Shown here: positions 7,405-14,632 of the stretch, piece after piece
Layout: each line of letters starts with the position of its first letter
Numbering within the stretch: position 1 is the first letter of the stretch
The notes under the pieces: model-generated
The model's database searches: none
Seen by the model: the letters and a program-made list of their open reading frames with translations, nothing else
What the model was told of the DNA's origin: nothing
Position numbers and translations under genes: made by a program
Origin: CAZGSV01 sp964528605
GTDB lineage: Bacteria; Armatimonadota; Zipacnadia; CAZGSV01
Length of the DNA: 24,980 bases
NCBI GenBank assembly: GCA_964528605.1
Contig: CAZGSV010000044.1
Location: 1-24,980 of the forward strand
Direction of reading: 5' to 3'

Positions 7405-8419
7405 CGGCACCGAGAAGCAGAAAGCACTCGAGAGCGCCATCGCTCAACTCGAGAAACACCACGGGCGCGGCGCGGTGATGCGCCTAGGCGCCTCGCGCGC
7501 CGACACCAGTGTCGGCGCCATATCCACCGGCGCCGTCGGCATTGACCTGGCCATCGGCATCGGCGGTGTGCCCAGAGGCCGCATGACCGAGATCTTCGGG
7601 CAAGAAGCCTCCGGCAAGACCACGCTCGCCTATCACATCATCGCCCAGTGCCAGTGTCGCGGCGGTGAAGCCGCCTTCATTGACGCCGAGCACGCTCTCG
7701 ATCCCGTCTACGCGCGCGCCGTCGGCGTCGACCTCGACCGCCTACTCGTTTCGCAGCCGGACTACGGCGAACAAGCGCTCGAGGTCGCGGATGCCCTGGT
7801 GCGCAGCGGCGCGCTGGACCTCTTCGTGGTGGACTCCGTCGCCGCCCTCGTGCCCCGCGCGGAGTTCGAGGGCGAAATGGGCGACCAGCACGTCGGCCTC
7901 CAAGCCCGCATGATGTCGCAGGCGCTGCGCAAGTTGGCCGGTTCGCTCAGCCGCTTCAACTGCGCCGCCGTCTTCACCAACCAACTGCGCGAGAAGATCG
8001 GCATCATGTTCGGCAACCCGGAGGTCACCCCCGGCGGTAGGGCGCTCAAGTTCTGGGCCTCCGTCCGCCTGGAAGTACGCCGCATCGAGAGCATCAAGAA
8101 GGGCGACCAGATAGTCGGCTCCCGCACCCGCGTGCGCGTCCAGAAGAACAAACTCGCCCCGCCCTTCCGCCAGGCCGAAGTGGATATCCTGCACGGCAAG
8201 GGCATCTCCGCTGAGGCCAGCATCATTGACACTGCCCTGGCCGCGGGGATAGTGCAGAAGCAGGGCGCTTGGTACTCCTACGGCGAGGTGCGCCTGGGCC
8301 AGGGCCGCGAGGCCGCTCGCGACTGGCTTGTGGACAACCCCGAGGTTCGTGATAAGATACTAGCGGATGTCTGGGGCGCAGCCGGCATGGGCACCGAACC
8401 TGCTGCTCCAGCAGAATAA
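7391..8419 (+). CDS. recA: RecA recombinase
   Basis: 342 residues, with ATG at 7391 preceded by AAGGAG at 7380-7385. RecA forms filaments on single-stranded DNA, promotes strand exchange and stimulates LexA-type autocleavage. Visible parts are the Walker A motif GQEASGKTT (70-78), the Walker B strand LDLFVVD (142-148), loop L1 near FEGEMGDQHVGLQARMMSQ, and loop L2 'GIMFGNPEVTPGGRALKFWAS'-type (described in part). The Walker A reads GQEASGKT instead of the usual GPESSGKT, with the nucleotide-contacting GKT intact. The C-terminal tail is short and ends in GTEPAAPAE. The gene starts inside thpR, consistent with an operon. No recX follows; a repeat-bearing 194-base spacer separates it from rny. 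Confidence 0.97.
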   Translation: MQKDNGTEKQKALESAIAQLEKHHGRGAVMRLGASRADTSVGAISTGAVGIDLAIGIGGVPRGRMTEIFGQEASGKTTLAYHIIAQCQCRGGEAAFIDAEHALDPVYARAVGVDLDRLLVSQPDYGEQALEVADALVRSGALDLFVVDSVAALVPRAEFEGEMGDQHVGLQARMMSQALRKLAGSLSRFNCAAVFTNQLREKIGIMFGNPEVTPGGRALKFWASVRLEVRRIESIKKGDQIVGSRTRVRVQKNKLAPPFRQAEVDILHGKGISAEASIIDTALAAGIVQKQGAWYSYGEVRLGQGREAARDWLVDNPEVRDKILADVWGAAGMGTEPAAPAE

Positions 8420-8613
8420 GAATATGGCGCAGGAAGTAGCATGCCAGCAAACAAGTGTATACACCGTGCCTCGCCTCGCGGGGCAGTTCCACGCCACCTC
8501 GCCTCGGGGAACATGCTCCCATCCCCTCGAGGGGGCCGCACCCCGGTGGCCCGCCCCTGCCCTACTGGTATCGCTGCCTCCTTCGGCGCCTTGTATGACC
8601 GAGGTGACCGAGG
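8420..8613. other. recA-rny spacer with short repeats and palindromes
   Basis: No gene is seen. It holds a 10-base palindrome GTGTATACAC (8455-8464), a direct repeat CCTCGCCTCG at 8469-8478 and 8497-8506 (each followed by a G-run), and a 12-base palindrome CCCCTCGAGGGG (8523-8534). No T-rich terminator tail is visible. GAGGTGA (8601-8607) is the ribosome site for rny. Confidence 0.5.
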
Positions 8614-10155
8614 ATGGATTCGACATATGTGCTCGCCGCTCTCGGCGCGGCTCTGGTGCTCGCCATTGCCTGCCTCTGGCTCTACCTCACCAGCACGCGC
8701 GCCCTGCGGCGCAGCCAGGAAGAGACCCGGCGTCTCGAGGAGCGCTCCGCTGGCCTCATCACTGAGGCCGAACAGCGCGCCGAAAAGACCATCCGGGAGA
8801 CCAAAGAGGAAACCCGCGGCCTTCAGCGCGAAGCAGAGAACAACCTACGTCAGCAGCGCCATGAACTGAACCGGCTCCAGCGCCGCCTGGAACAGCGCGA
8901 GCAAGCCATTGACGCCCGCTTCGCGCAGGTGGACCAGACCCATCAGCAGGCGGAATCAGAGCGTAAGGAACTCGAGCGCCAGCGCGCCGAGGTGGGCCAA
9001 GTCCTCGCCGAACAGCGCGCCGAACTCGAGCGCATCTCCGCCCTCAAGAGTGAAGAGGCCAAGCAGGCCCTGCTCGCCGCCATCGAGAAAGAGATCCGCC
9101 TCGAAGCCGGCAAACTCATCCGGCAGATCGAGGAAGAGGCCCGCCTCGAGGGCGAGCGCCGCGCGCGCGAGATCATCGTGGACGCCATCCAGAAGTGCGC
9201 CGTGGCCCAAGTCGGCGAGTCCACCGTTGCCGTGGTCCCGCTTCCCAACGACGACATGAAGGGCCGCATCATCGGCCGCGAAGGGCGCAACATCCGTCAC
9301 TTCGAGCACCTCACTGGCGTGGACCTCATCATTGACGACACCCCCGAGGCGGTTGTCATCTCCGCCTTCGATCCCAAGCGCCGCGAGATCGCTCGCCTCG
9401 CCCTGGACATGCTCGTCTCCGACGGCCGCATCCATCCCGCCCGCATCGAAGAGATGGTGGAGAAGGCCACGGAGGAATACGACAAGCGCGTGCGCGAAGC
9501 GGCCGAAGCCGCACTACTCCAGACCGGCATCAGCGGCCTCTCTCAGGAACTCGCCAGCATGCTCGGCTCGCTCAAGTTCCGTACTTCCTATAGCCAGAAC
9601 GTGCTCGACCACTCCATCGAGGTCGCGCTGCTCGCCGGCACCATGGCCGGTGAACTGGGCCTCAACACCGGCCTCGCGCGCCGCTGCGGCCTCCTGCACG
9701 ACATCGGGAAGGCCGCCAGCGCCGAGTACGAAGGAACCCACGCCGCCATCGGCGCCCAGTTCCTCGAGCGCGGCCGCGAGCCCAGGGAGATCATCGCCGC
9801 CGCGGCCACCCACCACGAGACCCACCCCGATGGCGTCTACGCTGTGCTCATCCAAACCGCCGACGCCATCTCCGCCTCTCGTCCCGGCTCGCGCCGCGAG
9901 AGCCTGGAGGCGTACATCCAGCGCCTAGAGAGCCTCGAGCAACTGGCCGACTCCTTCGAAGGCGTGGAGAAGACCTACGCCATCCAAGCTGGCCGCGAGA
10001 TCCGCGTCATCGTTAAGCCCGCAGAGGTGGACGACGTCGTCGCCGCCCGCCTCGCCCGCGACATCGCCGCCAAGATAGAGTCCGAACTGCAGTACCCGGG
10101 CCAGATCAGAGTGGTTGTCACCCGCGAGACCCGCTGCGTGGAGTACGCGCGCTAG
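8614..10155 (+). CDS. rny: Ribonuclease Y
   Basis: 513 residues. RNase Y is a membrane-anchored endoribonuclease that starts mRNA decay in many Gram-positive-type and related lineages. Domain order: N-terminal transmembrane helix (about 4-26); long Glu/Arg/Gln-rich coiled coil (about 30-195); KH domain with GRIIGREGRNI (217-227); HD domain with the metal-binding LLHDIGKA (H362, D363) and later 'AAATHHETHPDG'. The ATG at 8614 has GAGGTGA 6 bases upstream, a good match to the 16S anti-Shine-Dalgarno sequence. A TIGR00282-type phosphodiesterase gene follows 9 bases after the stop, a pairing seen in many genomes. Confidence 0.97.
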   Translation: MDSTYVLAALGAALVLAIACLWLYLTSTRALRRSQEETRRLEERSAGLITEAEQRAEKTIRETKEETRGLQREAENNLRQQRHELNRLQRRLEQREQAIDARFAQVDQTHQQAESERKELERQRAEVGQVLAEQRAELERISALKSEEAKQALLAAIEKEIRLEAGKLIRQIEEEARLEGERRAREIIVDAIQKCAVAQVGESTVAVVPLPNDDMKGRIIGREGRNIRHFEHLTGVDLIIDDTPEAVVISAFDPKRREIARLALDMLVSDGRIHPARIEEMVEKATEEYDKRVREAAEAALLQTGISGLSQELASMLGSLKFRTSYSQNVLDHSIEVALLAGTMAGELGLNTGLARRCGLLHDIGKAASAEYEGTHAAIGAQFLERGREPREIIAAAATHHETHPDGVYAVLIQTADAISASRPGSRRESLEAYIQRLESLEQLADSFEGVEKTYAIQAGREIRVIVKPAEVDDVVAARLARDIAAKIESELQYPGQIRVVVTRETRCVEYAR

Positions 10156-10164
10156 GGGCCGCGG

Positions 10165-10956
10165 GTGAACATTCTCTTCGTCGGCGACATCTTCGGCAGG
10201 CCAGGGCGCGAGGCCCTGGCCGCCCTCTTGCCCGGCCTCAAAGCGGAGCACCGCGTCAACTTCACCATCGCCAACGGTGAGAACACCGCGGGCGGCCTGG
10301 GCGCCACGCCCGACACCCTCAGAGAAGTGCTCGCCGCCGGCGTGGACCTCGTCACTCTCGGCAACCACGTGTGGAAGAAGAAAGAAATCTGCTCCTTCCT
10401 GGACGAACCGCGGGTGCACGCCATCCGTCCCGCCAACTTTCCTCCTGGCGCGCCCGGGCGGGGCTGGGCCGCCCTCTCGCCTCAAGACGACCCCTCTAGC
10501 CCCCCCCTAGCGGTGCTCAACCTGCAGGGTCGCATCTTCATGGACCCGCTCGATTGTCCCTTCCGCTGCGCCGAGGCCGTTCTGCCGACGCTCAGGGAGC
10601 AGAGCCCCCTCATCATCGTTGACTTCCACGCCGAGGCCACCTCCGAGAAAGAAGCCATGCTCCGCTATCTCGACGGGCGGGTCACCGCGGTCATCGGCAC
10701 CCACACCCACGTGCAAACCGCCGACGAGCAGGTCTCCGCCGGCGGCACCGCCTACATCAGCGACGTGGGAATGACCGGCCCCACGCAGGGCGTCATCGGC
10801 ATGCGGGCCGACCGCGTGGTGGCGCACTTCATCACGCGCCTGCCGCACAGCTTCCAGGTGGCCGCCGGGCCTGCCGCCCTGCGCGCGGTGCTCATCGAGG
10901 CCGACCCCGAATCCGGCCGCGCCACCTCCATCACCCGCCTCTCCCTGCCAGCCTAG
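10165..10956 (+). CDS. ymdB: YmdB-family (TIGR00282) metallophosphoesterase
   Basis: 263 residues, GTG start 9 bases after the rny stop. The binuclear metal site of this calcineurin-like family is complete: D8 in GDIFGRPGR, E39 and N40 in ANGENTAGG, N67/H68 in LGNHVW, H155 in VDFHAEAT, and H180 and H182 in GTHTHVQTAD. The family motif DVGMTGP follows. Characterised relatives (Bacillus YmdB, Deinococcus DR1281) are phosphodiesterases that hydrolyse 2',3'-cyclic nucleotides. In Bacillus, YmdB affects biofilm and motility choices and is linked to RNase Y. Here it is the last gene of the plus-strand run. The symbol is assigned by homology; the ribosome site is weak. Confidence 0.93.
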   Translation: MNILFVGDIFGRPGREALAALLPGLKAEHRVNFTIANGENTAGGLGATPDTLREVLAAGVDLVTLGNHVWKKKEICSFLDEPRVHAIRPANFPPGAPGRGWAALSPQDDPSSPPLAVLNLQGRIFMDPLDCPFRCAEAVLPTLREQSPLIIVDFHAEATSEKEAMLRYLDGRVTAVIGTHTHVQTADEQVSAGGTAYISDVGMTGPTQGVIGMRADRVVAHFITRLPHSFQVAAGPAALRAVLIEADPESGRATSITRLSLPA

Positions 10957-11399
10957 CCCCCGCATACGGTAGACGGTAGAACAAGCAGTGGTCAGTGACC
11001 AGTGGCCAGTGACTGGTGGTCAGAGGCGGACGTCGTAGGGGCGGAGACTCGACTCCACCCGGCCCCCAGAGGCGTCGGGTTGCGGGAGCCCCGCCGCAGG
11101 CGGGGAGCCGTAGGGGCAGGCCCACGCTTGCCCGCCGAAGGGGGGTGCCTGCCCGCCGCCTAGAAGGCGCCGCGGCCTTAACGGCGGGCAGGCTTGCGCG
11201 CTCCAGGTCCCCGGCTTGCGGGAACGTCGCAGCCGGGGACGGCGGTACGCTAGCGGGACGGCCCTCCTTGGGCGGGTGAACCAGGCGGCCGTCCCCCACG
11301 ACCGGTGGGCACGGTGTTGCCAGGTGGGCGGCTACACGCCAGACGCCGGCCCAGTCCACGCGCCTTACTTCGGGCTAAGCGGCCCTCGGCCCCCCTGTG
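10957..11399. repeat. Intergenic mosaic of tandem and inverted repeats
   Basis: No credible gene between the convergent ymdB and polyprenyl synthase genes. It contains a 7-base tandem ACGGTAG (10966-10979) and degenerate GTGGTCAGTGACC-like repeats (about 10986-11023). CGTAGGGGC occurs twice (11034 and 11109 region). Inverted repeats are: CCCCGCC/GGCGGGG with a 3-base loop (11089-11105); GCCTGCCCGCCG/CGGCGGGCAGGC (11147-11158 and 11182-11193); a 13-pair stem with one bulge (11207-11220 and 11228-11240); and GGGACGGCC/GGCCGTCCC (11255-11263 and 11287-11295). The hairpins lack T-tails but could slow transcription from either side. Confidence 0.65.
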
Positions 11400-12386
11400 C
11401 TACCCACGCCCCTCGAGCGCGTAGTCGGTCAGCGCCAGCAGCCCTTCGCGGGCGTGTGATTCCGGCAGGCTCCGCACGATCTCCTTCGCGCGCTCGGCGT
11501 GCCCTAGCGCCACTTGCCGCGCGTAGTCGAAGCCTCCGTGCTCCTTGATGAAGGTGACCGCCTCCGGCAACTGCTCGTGCACATCGCCCCCGGCGCGCAG
11601 CACTGCCTCCATATGGGCGCGCCGCGCCGGGTCGGCGTTCCCCAGCGCGTGAACCAGAGGCAAGGTCACGCGGCCGCACACCAGGTCCTGCCCCGGCCTT
11701 TTGCCCAGCAACCTCTCCTCCCCGAGGAAGTCGAGCACATCGTCCACGATCTGATAGGCGACGCCGAACTCGCGGCCCGCCTCTTCCAGCGCTTCGCACG
11801 TTTCTCTCGGCCCCTCGGCCGCCAGCCCCCCCGCCTGGCAGCACGCCGAGAATAGCGCAGCCGTCTTGGCCTCGATGATGGAAAGGTAGTGAGCCTCGGA
11901 CGTGCCCAGGTTGTGGCGGTTGAGTACTTCCATCAACTCGCCCTCGCACATGCGCGTGCTCACGTTGGCCAGCACCGCCAAGGAGCGGCGGAAGTCGCCC
12001 GTGGCCAAACGCGCACAAGTGCGCGCGAATACGTACTCCGCCAGCAGAACGGGTATCTCGTTGCCCCAAACCCGGTGCAGCGTTTCCTGGCCGCGGCGCA
12101 GTTCGGCCTGGTCAATGACGTCGTCGAGGATCAGCGTCGCCAGGTGAATCGCCTCCGCCGCCGCGGCGATCTCCACCACCTCCGGGGGGGGCGACTCGCT
12201 CACCGCGCGCGCCGAGAGCAGCACCAGCGCCGGCCGCAGCCGCTTGCCGCCGCTCGCCAGGGGCCGGTCAAGCGCCCGCGGGATGAACTCCAAATGCGAG
12301 GCGGCCGTCTCGGCCAGGATGCGCGAGACCTCTTGCAGGTCGCCCGCGAGATCGGCGTAAACGTCCTCGATCGTGAGCGCGCGCAT
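11400..12386 (-). CDS. Long-chain polyprenyl diphosphate synthase (trans type)
   Basis: 328 residues, ATG at 12386. It adds isopentenyl diphosphate units to an allylic primer to make long prenyl chains such as quinone side chains. Visible motifs are GGKRLRP (46-52), the first Asp-rich motif DDVID (88-92) followed by AELRRG, 'VWGNEIPVLLAEY', and the second Asp-rich motif DDVLD (215-219) after FGVAYQIV. The residue before the first motif is Leu (LILDDVID), where family members usually have His (LHDDVID), and the usual GDY of 'LLxGDY' is AEY. Chain length cannot be read directly. The gene starts 3 bases after the rex stop, so it is probably co-transcribed with rex. Its closeness to the nuo operon suggests a quinone role, which is inference. 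Confidence 0.92.
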   Translation of the reverse strand: MRALTIEDVYADLAGDLQEVSRILAETAASHLEFIPRALDRPLASGGKRLRPALVLLSARAVSESPPPEVVEIAAAAEAIHLATLILDDVIDQAELRRGQETLHRVWGNEIPVLLAEYVFARTCARLATGDFRRSLAVLANVSTRMCEGELMEVLNRHNLGTSEAHYLSIIEAKTAALFSACCQAGGLAAEGPRETCEALEEAGREFGVAYQIVDDVLDFLGEERLLGKRPGQDLVCGRVTLPLVHALGNADPARRAHMEAVLRAGGDVHEQLPEAVTFIKEHGGFDYARQVALGHAERAKEIVRSLPESHAREGLLALTDYALEGRG

Positions 12387-12389
12387 CCG

Positions 12390-13028
12390 CTACTCCCGCC
12401 CCCGCCGGCTCAGCCAATGCGACAGCACTGCCAGTTCGCGGCTCAGGTCCACCGCCCGCACGGCCACGTGTTTCGCGACCCGGAGCCGCACGGGCGCAAA
12501 ATTGAGAATGCAGGTGACCCCGGCCTCCACCAGCGCGCCGGCGATCGCCTGCGCCGCTGGGCCGGGAGCGGCGATAATGCCGATGGCTGCCCGCAGTTCG
12601 CGGTTGCGCGTCGCGATCTCCTCAACCGGAAAGACCTCCAGCCCGCCAACCTTGTGCCCCACCTTCTGCGGGTCGTTGTCGAAGAGCGCGCAGATCTCAA
12701 AGCCCTCGCGGCGAAAGCCCTGATAGCGCGCCAGTGCCCGCCCCAGGCTGCCCGCACCGACAAGCAGCACCTTGTGCCCACCCGACAGCCCCAGTGCGCG
12801 CACGATGCGGTCGCGCAGCGGCCCCACCTCGTACCCCACCCCAGGCTTGCCGAACTGACCGAGATGCGACAGGTCCTTCCGCACCTGCGCCGCGTTGTTG
12901 CCGGCTCGCTTGCCGAGCGCCTCCGAGGACACTTTGGCCACGCCCTCCTCCTGCATCTCGCGCAAGCAGGTCAGGTAGGCGGCCAGCCGTTCTAGCGTGG
13001 GAGCCGGGATGCGGCGAACGCTCGACAT
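12390..13028 (-). CDS. rex: Redox-sensing transcriptional repressor Rex
   Basis: 212 residues, normal for Rex. The N-terminal winged-helix domain (about 1-80) carries the family pattern: IPAPTLERLAAYL, EEGVAKVSSEALGKRAG, QVRKDLSHLGQFGKPGVGYEV. The C-terminal Rossmann domain begins with VLLVGAGSLGRAL (GxGxxG at 91-96) and binds NADH or NAD+. High NADH releases Rex from DNA and de-represses respiratory and fermentation genes. The ATG at 13028 has GGTGA 6 bases upstream. The gene has its own predicted promoter in the gap after nuoN and reads on into the polyprenyl synthase. No consensus Rex operator (TTGTGAA-N4-TTCACAA) was found by eye in the window. Confidence 0.95.
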   Translation of the reverse strand: MSSVRRIPAPTLERLAAYLTCLREMQEEGVAKVSSEALGKRAGNNAAQVRKDLSHLGQFGKPGVGYEVGPLRDRIVRALGLSGGHKVLLVGAGSLGRALARYQGFRREGFEICALFDNDPQKVGHKVGGLEVFPVEEIATRNRELRAAIGIIAAPGPAAQAIAGALVEAGVTCILNFAPVRLRVAKHVAVRAVDLSRELAVLSHWLSRRGRE

Positions 13029-13107
13029 TCCAAGTCACCGTTGCCGAAGGAGCGGAGATGACTGCCCTGAAACGGAGGCCCTCGCTGGGCCCCACTGCCA
13101 CGAGGGA

Positions 13108-13136
13108 ATGTTACCGGCCCCGCGTGGGGCGGTCAA
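13108..13136 (-). promoter_or_regulatory. Predicted promoter for rex-polyprenyl synthase, palindrome in spacer
   Basis: On the minus strand, TTGACC (13136-13131) and TAACAT (13113-13108) are separated by 17 bases. The spacer contains the inverted repeat GCCCC-ACGC-GGGGC (13130-13117). Transcription would begin near 13101, about 73 bases before the rex ATG. Confidence 0.5.
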
Positions 13137-13156
13137 GGCCGGAGGCCGTTCCGGCC
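13137..13156 (-). terminator. Hairpin directly after nuoN stop, possible weak terminator
   Basis: GGCCGGA (13137-13143) pairs perfectly with TCCGGCC (13150-13156) around a 6-base loop, starting at the first base after the nuoN TAG. There is no T-run after it, so it may be a processing, stability or partial termination element rather than a classic terminator. Confidence 0.4.
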
Positions 13157-14611
13157 CTAAAGCAGCGGGGCGCGCGCCGCGACTGACCTCGCGGCCGCCT
13201 GCGCCAACCCGATGACGGCGTGCGGGAACAGCCCCAGCGCGAACGTGCCCACCAGCGCCAGCACCACCGCCAGGTAGAGCGCCCTCTCGACCACTATGGG
13301 CTCGCCTCCGCCGGCCGGCCGCATGAACATCATCCGCACCACGTTGAAGTAGTAGTAGATGGACACCACGCTGTTGAGCACGCCCACGACAGCCAGCGTG
13401 TAGTAGTGCGCCTCAATGGCCGCCCCGAACACGAGCAACTTGCCCAAAAAGCCGGCCAAGGGGGGAATGCCCGCCAGCGAGAGGAAGAAGATGACCAGGG
13501 CGCTGGCGAGGAAGGGCGAGCGCCGCATCAGCCCCGCGTAATCGCTCACCTCGTCCGACCCCGTGCTGTTGCTCACCGCGACCACCGCGGCGAACGCCCC
13601 CAGGTTCATGAAGAGGTAGGCCATCAGGTAGAAGAGCACGCCGGGCACCCCGAAAGACGACAGCGGCGCCACGCTCAGCCCGATGATGATGTAGCCGGCC
13701 TGCGCGATGCTGGAGTAGGCCAGCATGCGCTTGATGTTGCTCTGCGGGATGGCGAGAAGATTGCCGACGGTCATCGTCAGGCCGGCGAGCGCCGCCAGAA
13801 TGGGCCCCCAGGCCAGTCCCGGCAACGCCAGCAGAAACACCCGCACCAACGCCGCAAAGCCGCCCGCCTTGGGCGCCACCGACAAAAACGCCGTTATCGG
13901 CGTGGGCGCCCCCTCGTAGGCGTCCGGGCACCACATATGGAACGGCACCAGCGCCACCTTGAACCCCAGCCCCACCAACACCAGCATCGCGGCCCCCATT
14001 GCCGTAGGATCGCCGCCGACGCCCAGGAGGTACTCACCGATGGCGGTCAGGCTCGTCGCGCGCGTGATGCCGTAGAGCAGGCTCATGCCGTAGAGCATGA
14101 TCGCGGAGGACACCGCGCCCACCAGGAAGTACTTGATGCCCGCCTCCGAGGAGCGCGGATCGCGCTTGGCGAAGCCCGCCAGCGCATAGGCCGAGATGCC
14201 GAGGAACTCAATGCCCAAGTACAGCGTCACCAAGTCCGCCGCCGCCGCCAGCAGGCACACCGCGAACAACGCGAGCAACAGCAGCCCAAAGAACTCGCCC
14301 GCGTGCGCGATCTCGCGCCGCTCCAAGTACTCGCCGGCCGAGAGGCAGACCACCAGACCCGCCAGCGACGCGAAGATGGCGAAGAAGATAGCGAACGCAT
14401 CCGCCGCGATTGAGGCGGTCACCCACGAGGGCAGTTGCCCGGGCTCAAACGGCAGCCACCACCAGCCCGCCGAGGCGTTCACCCCGGCAACCACACAGAT
14501 GGCCGCCGCCGACCAGGCGAAAGCCCGCGGTCGCAGTTCCTTTACCGCGCCCACCAGGGCGAGCGTTAGTCCGCCCGCGAGCAGGATCACTTCCGTGCTT
14601 ATCAGTGCCAC
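13157..14611 (-). CDS. nuoN: NADH-quinone oxidoreductase subunit N
   Basis: 484 residues, GTG start at 14611 with GGGAGAAGG upstream on the minus strand. One of three antiporter-like proton-pumping subunits of the complex I membrane arm. It is hydrophobic throughout, with about 14 predicted helices. Family signatures include 'YLGIEFLGISAYALAGF', 'KYFLVGAVSSAIMLYGMSLLYG', 'FKVALVPFHMWCPDAYEGAP', 'SNIKRMLAYSSIAQAGYIIIG' and 'AGIPPLAGFLGKLLVF' (shown as short fragments). The conserved proton-path lysines and the glutamate in the helix-5 region ('LGIEF') are present. It is the last nuo gene, 21 bases after nuoM. Confidence 0.95.
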   Translation of the reverse strand: MALISTEVILLAGGLTLALVGAVKELRPRAFAWSAAAICVVAGVNASAGWWWLPFEPGQLPSWVTASIAADAFAIFFAIFASLAGLVVCLSAGEYLERREIAHAGEFFGLLLLALFAVCLLAAAADLVTLYLGIEFLGISAYALAGFAKRDPRSSEAGIKYFLVGAVSSAIMLYGMSLLYGITRATSLTAIGEYLLGVGGDPTAMGAAMLVLVGLGFKVALVPFHMWCPDAYEGAPTPITAFLSVAPKAGGFAALVRVFLLALPGLAWGPILAALAGLTMTVGNLLAIPQSNIKRMLAYSSIAQAGYIIIGLSVAPLSSFGVPGVLFYLMAYLFMNLGAFAAVVAVSNSTGSDEVSDYAGLMRRSPFLASALVIFFLSLAGIPPLAGFLGKLLVFGAAIEAHYYTLAVVGVLNSVVSIYYYFNVVRMMFMRPAGGGEPIVVERALYLAVVLALVGTFALGLFPHAVIGLAQAAARSVAARAPLL

Positions 14612-14632
14612 GTGGCCTTCTCCCGACCCGCC

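Noticed and set aside
13029..13156. Classic Rex operator near rex or nuoA
   Set aside because: No TTGTGAA/TTCACAA pair is found by eye in either promoter region; TTGTGCAA at 4157-4164 stands alone near larA.
11889..14413. Long plus-strand open frames (11889-12995 and 13220-14413) opposite the polyprenyl synthase, rex and nuoN
   Set aside because: Low-complexity Arg/His/Gln products antisense to certain genes; a result of codon bias.
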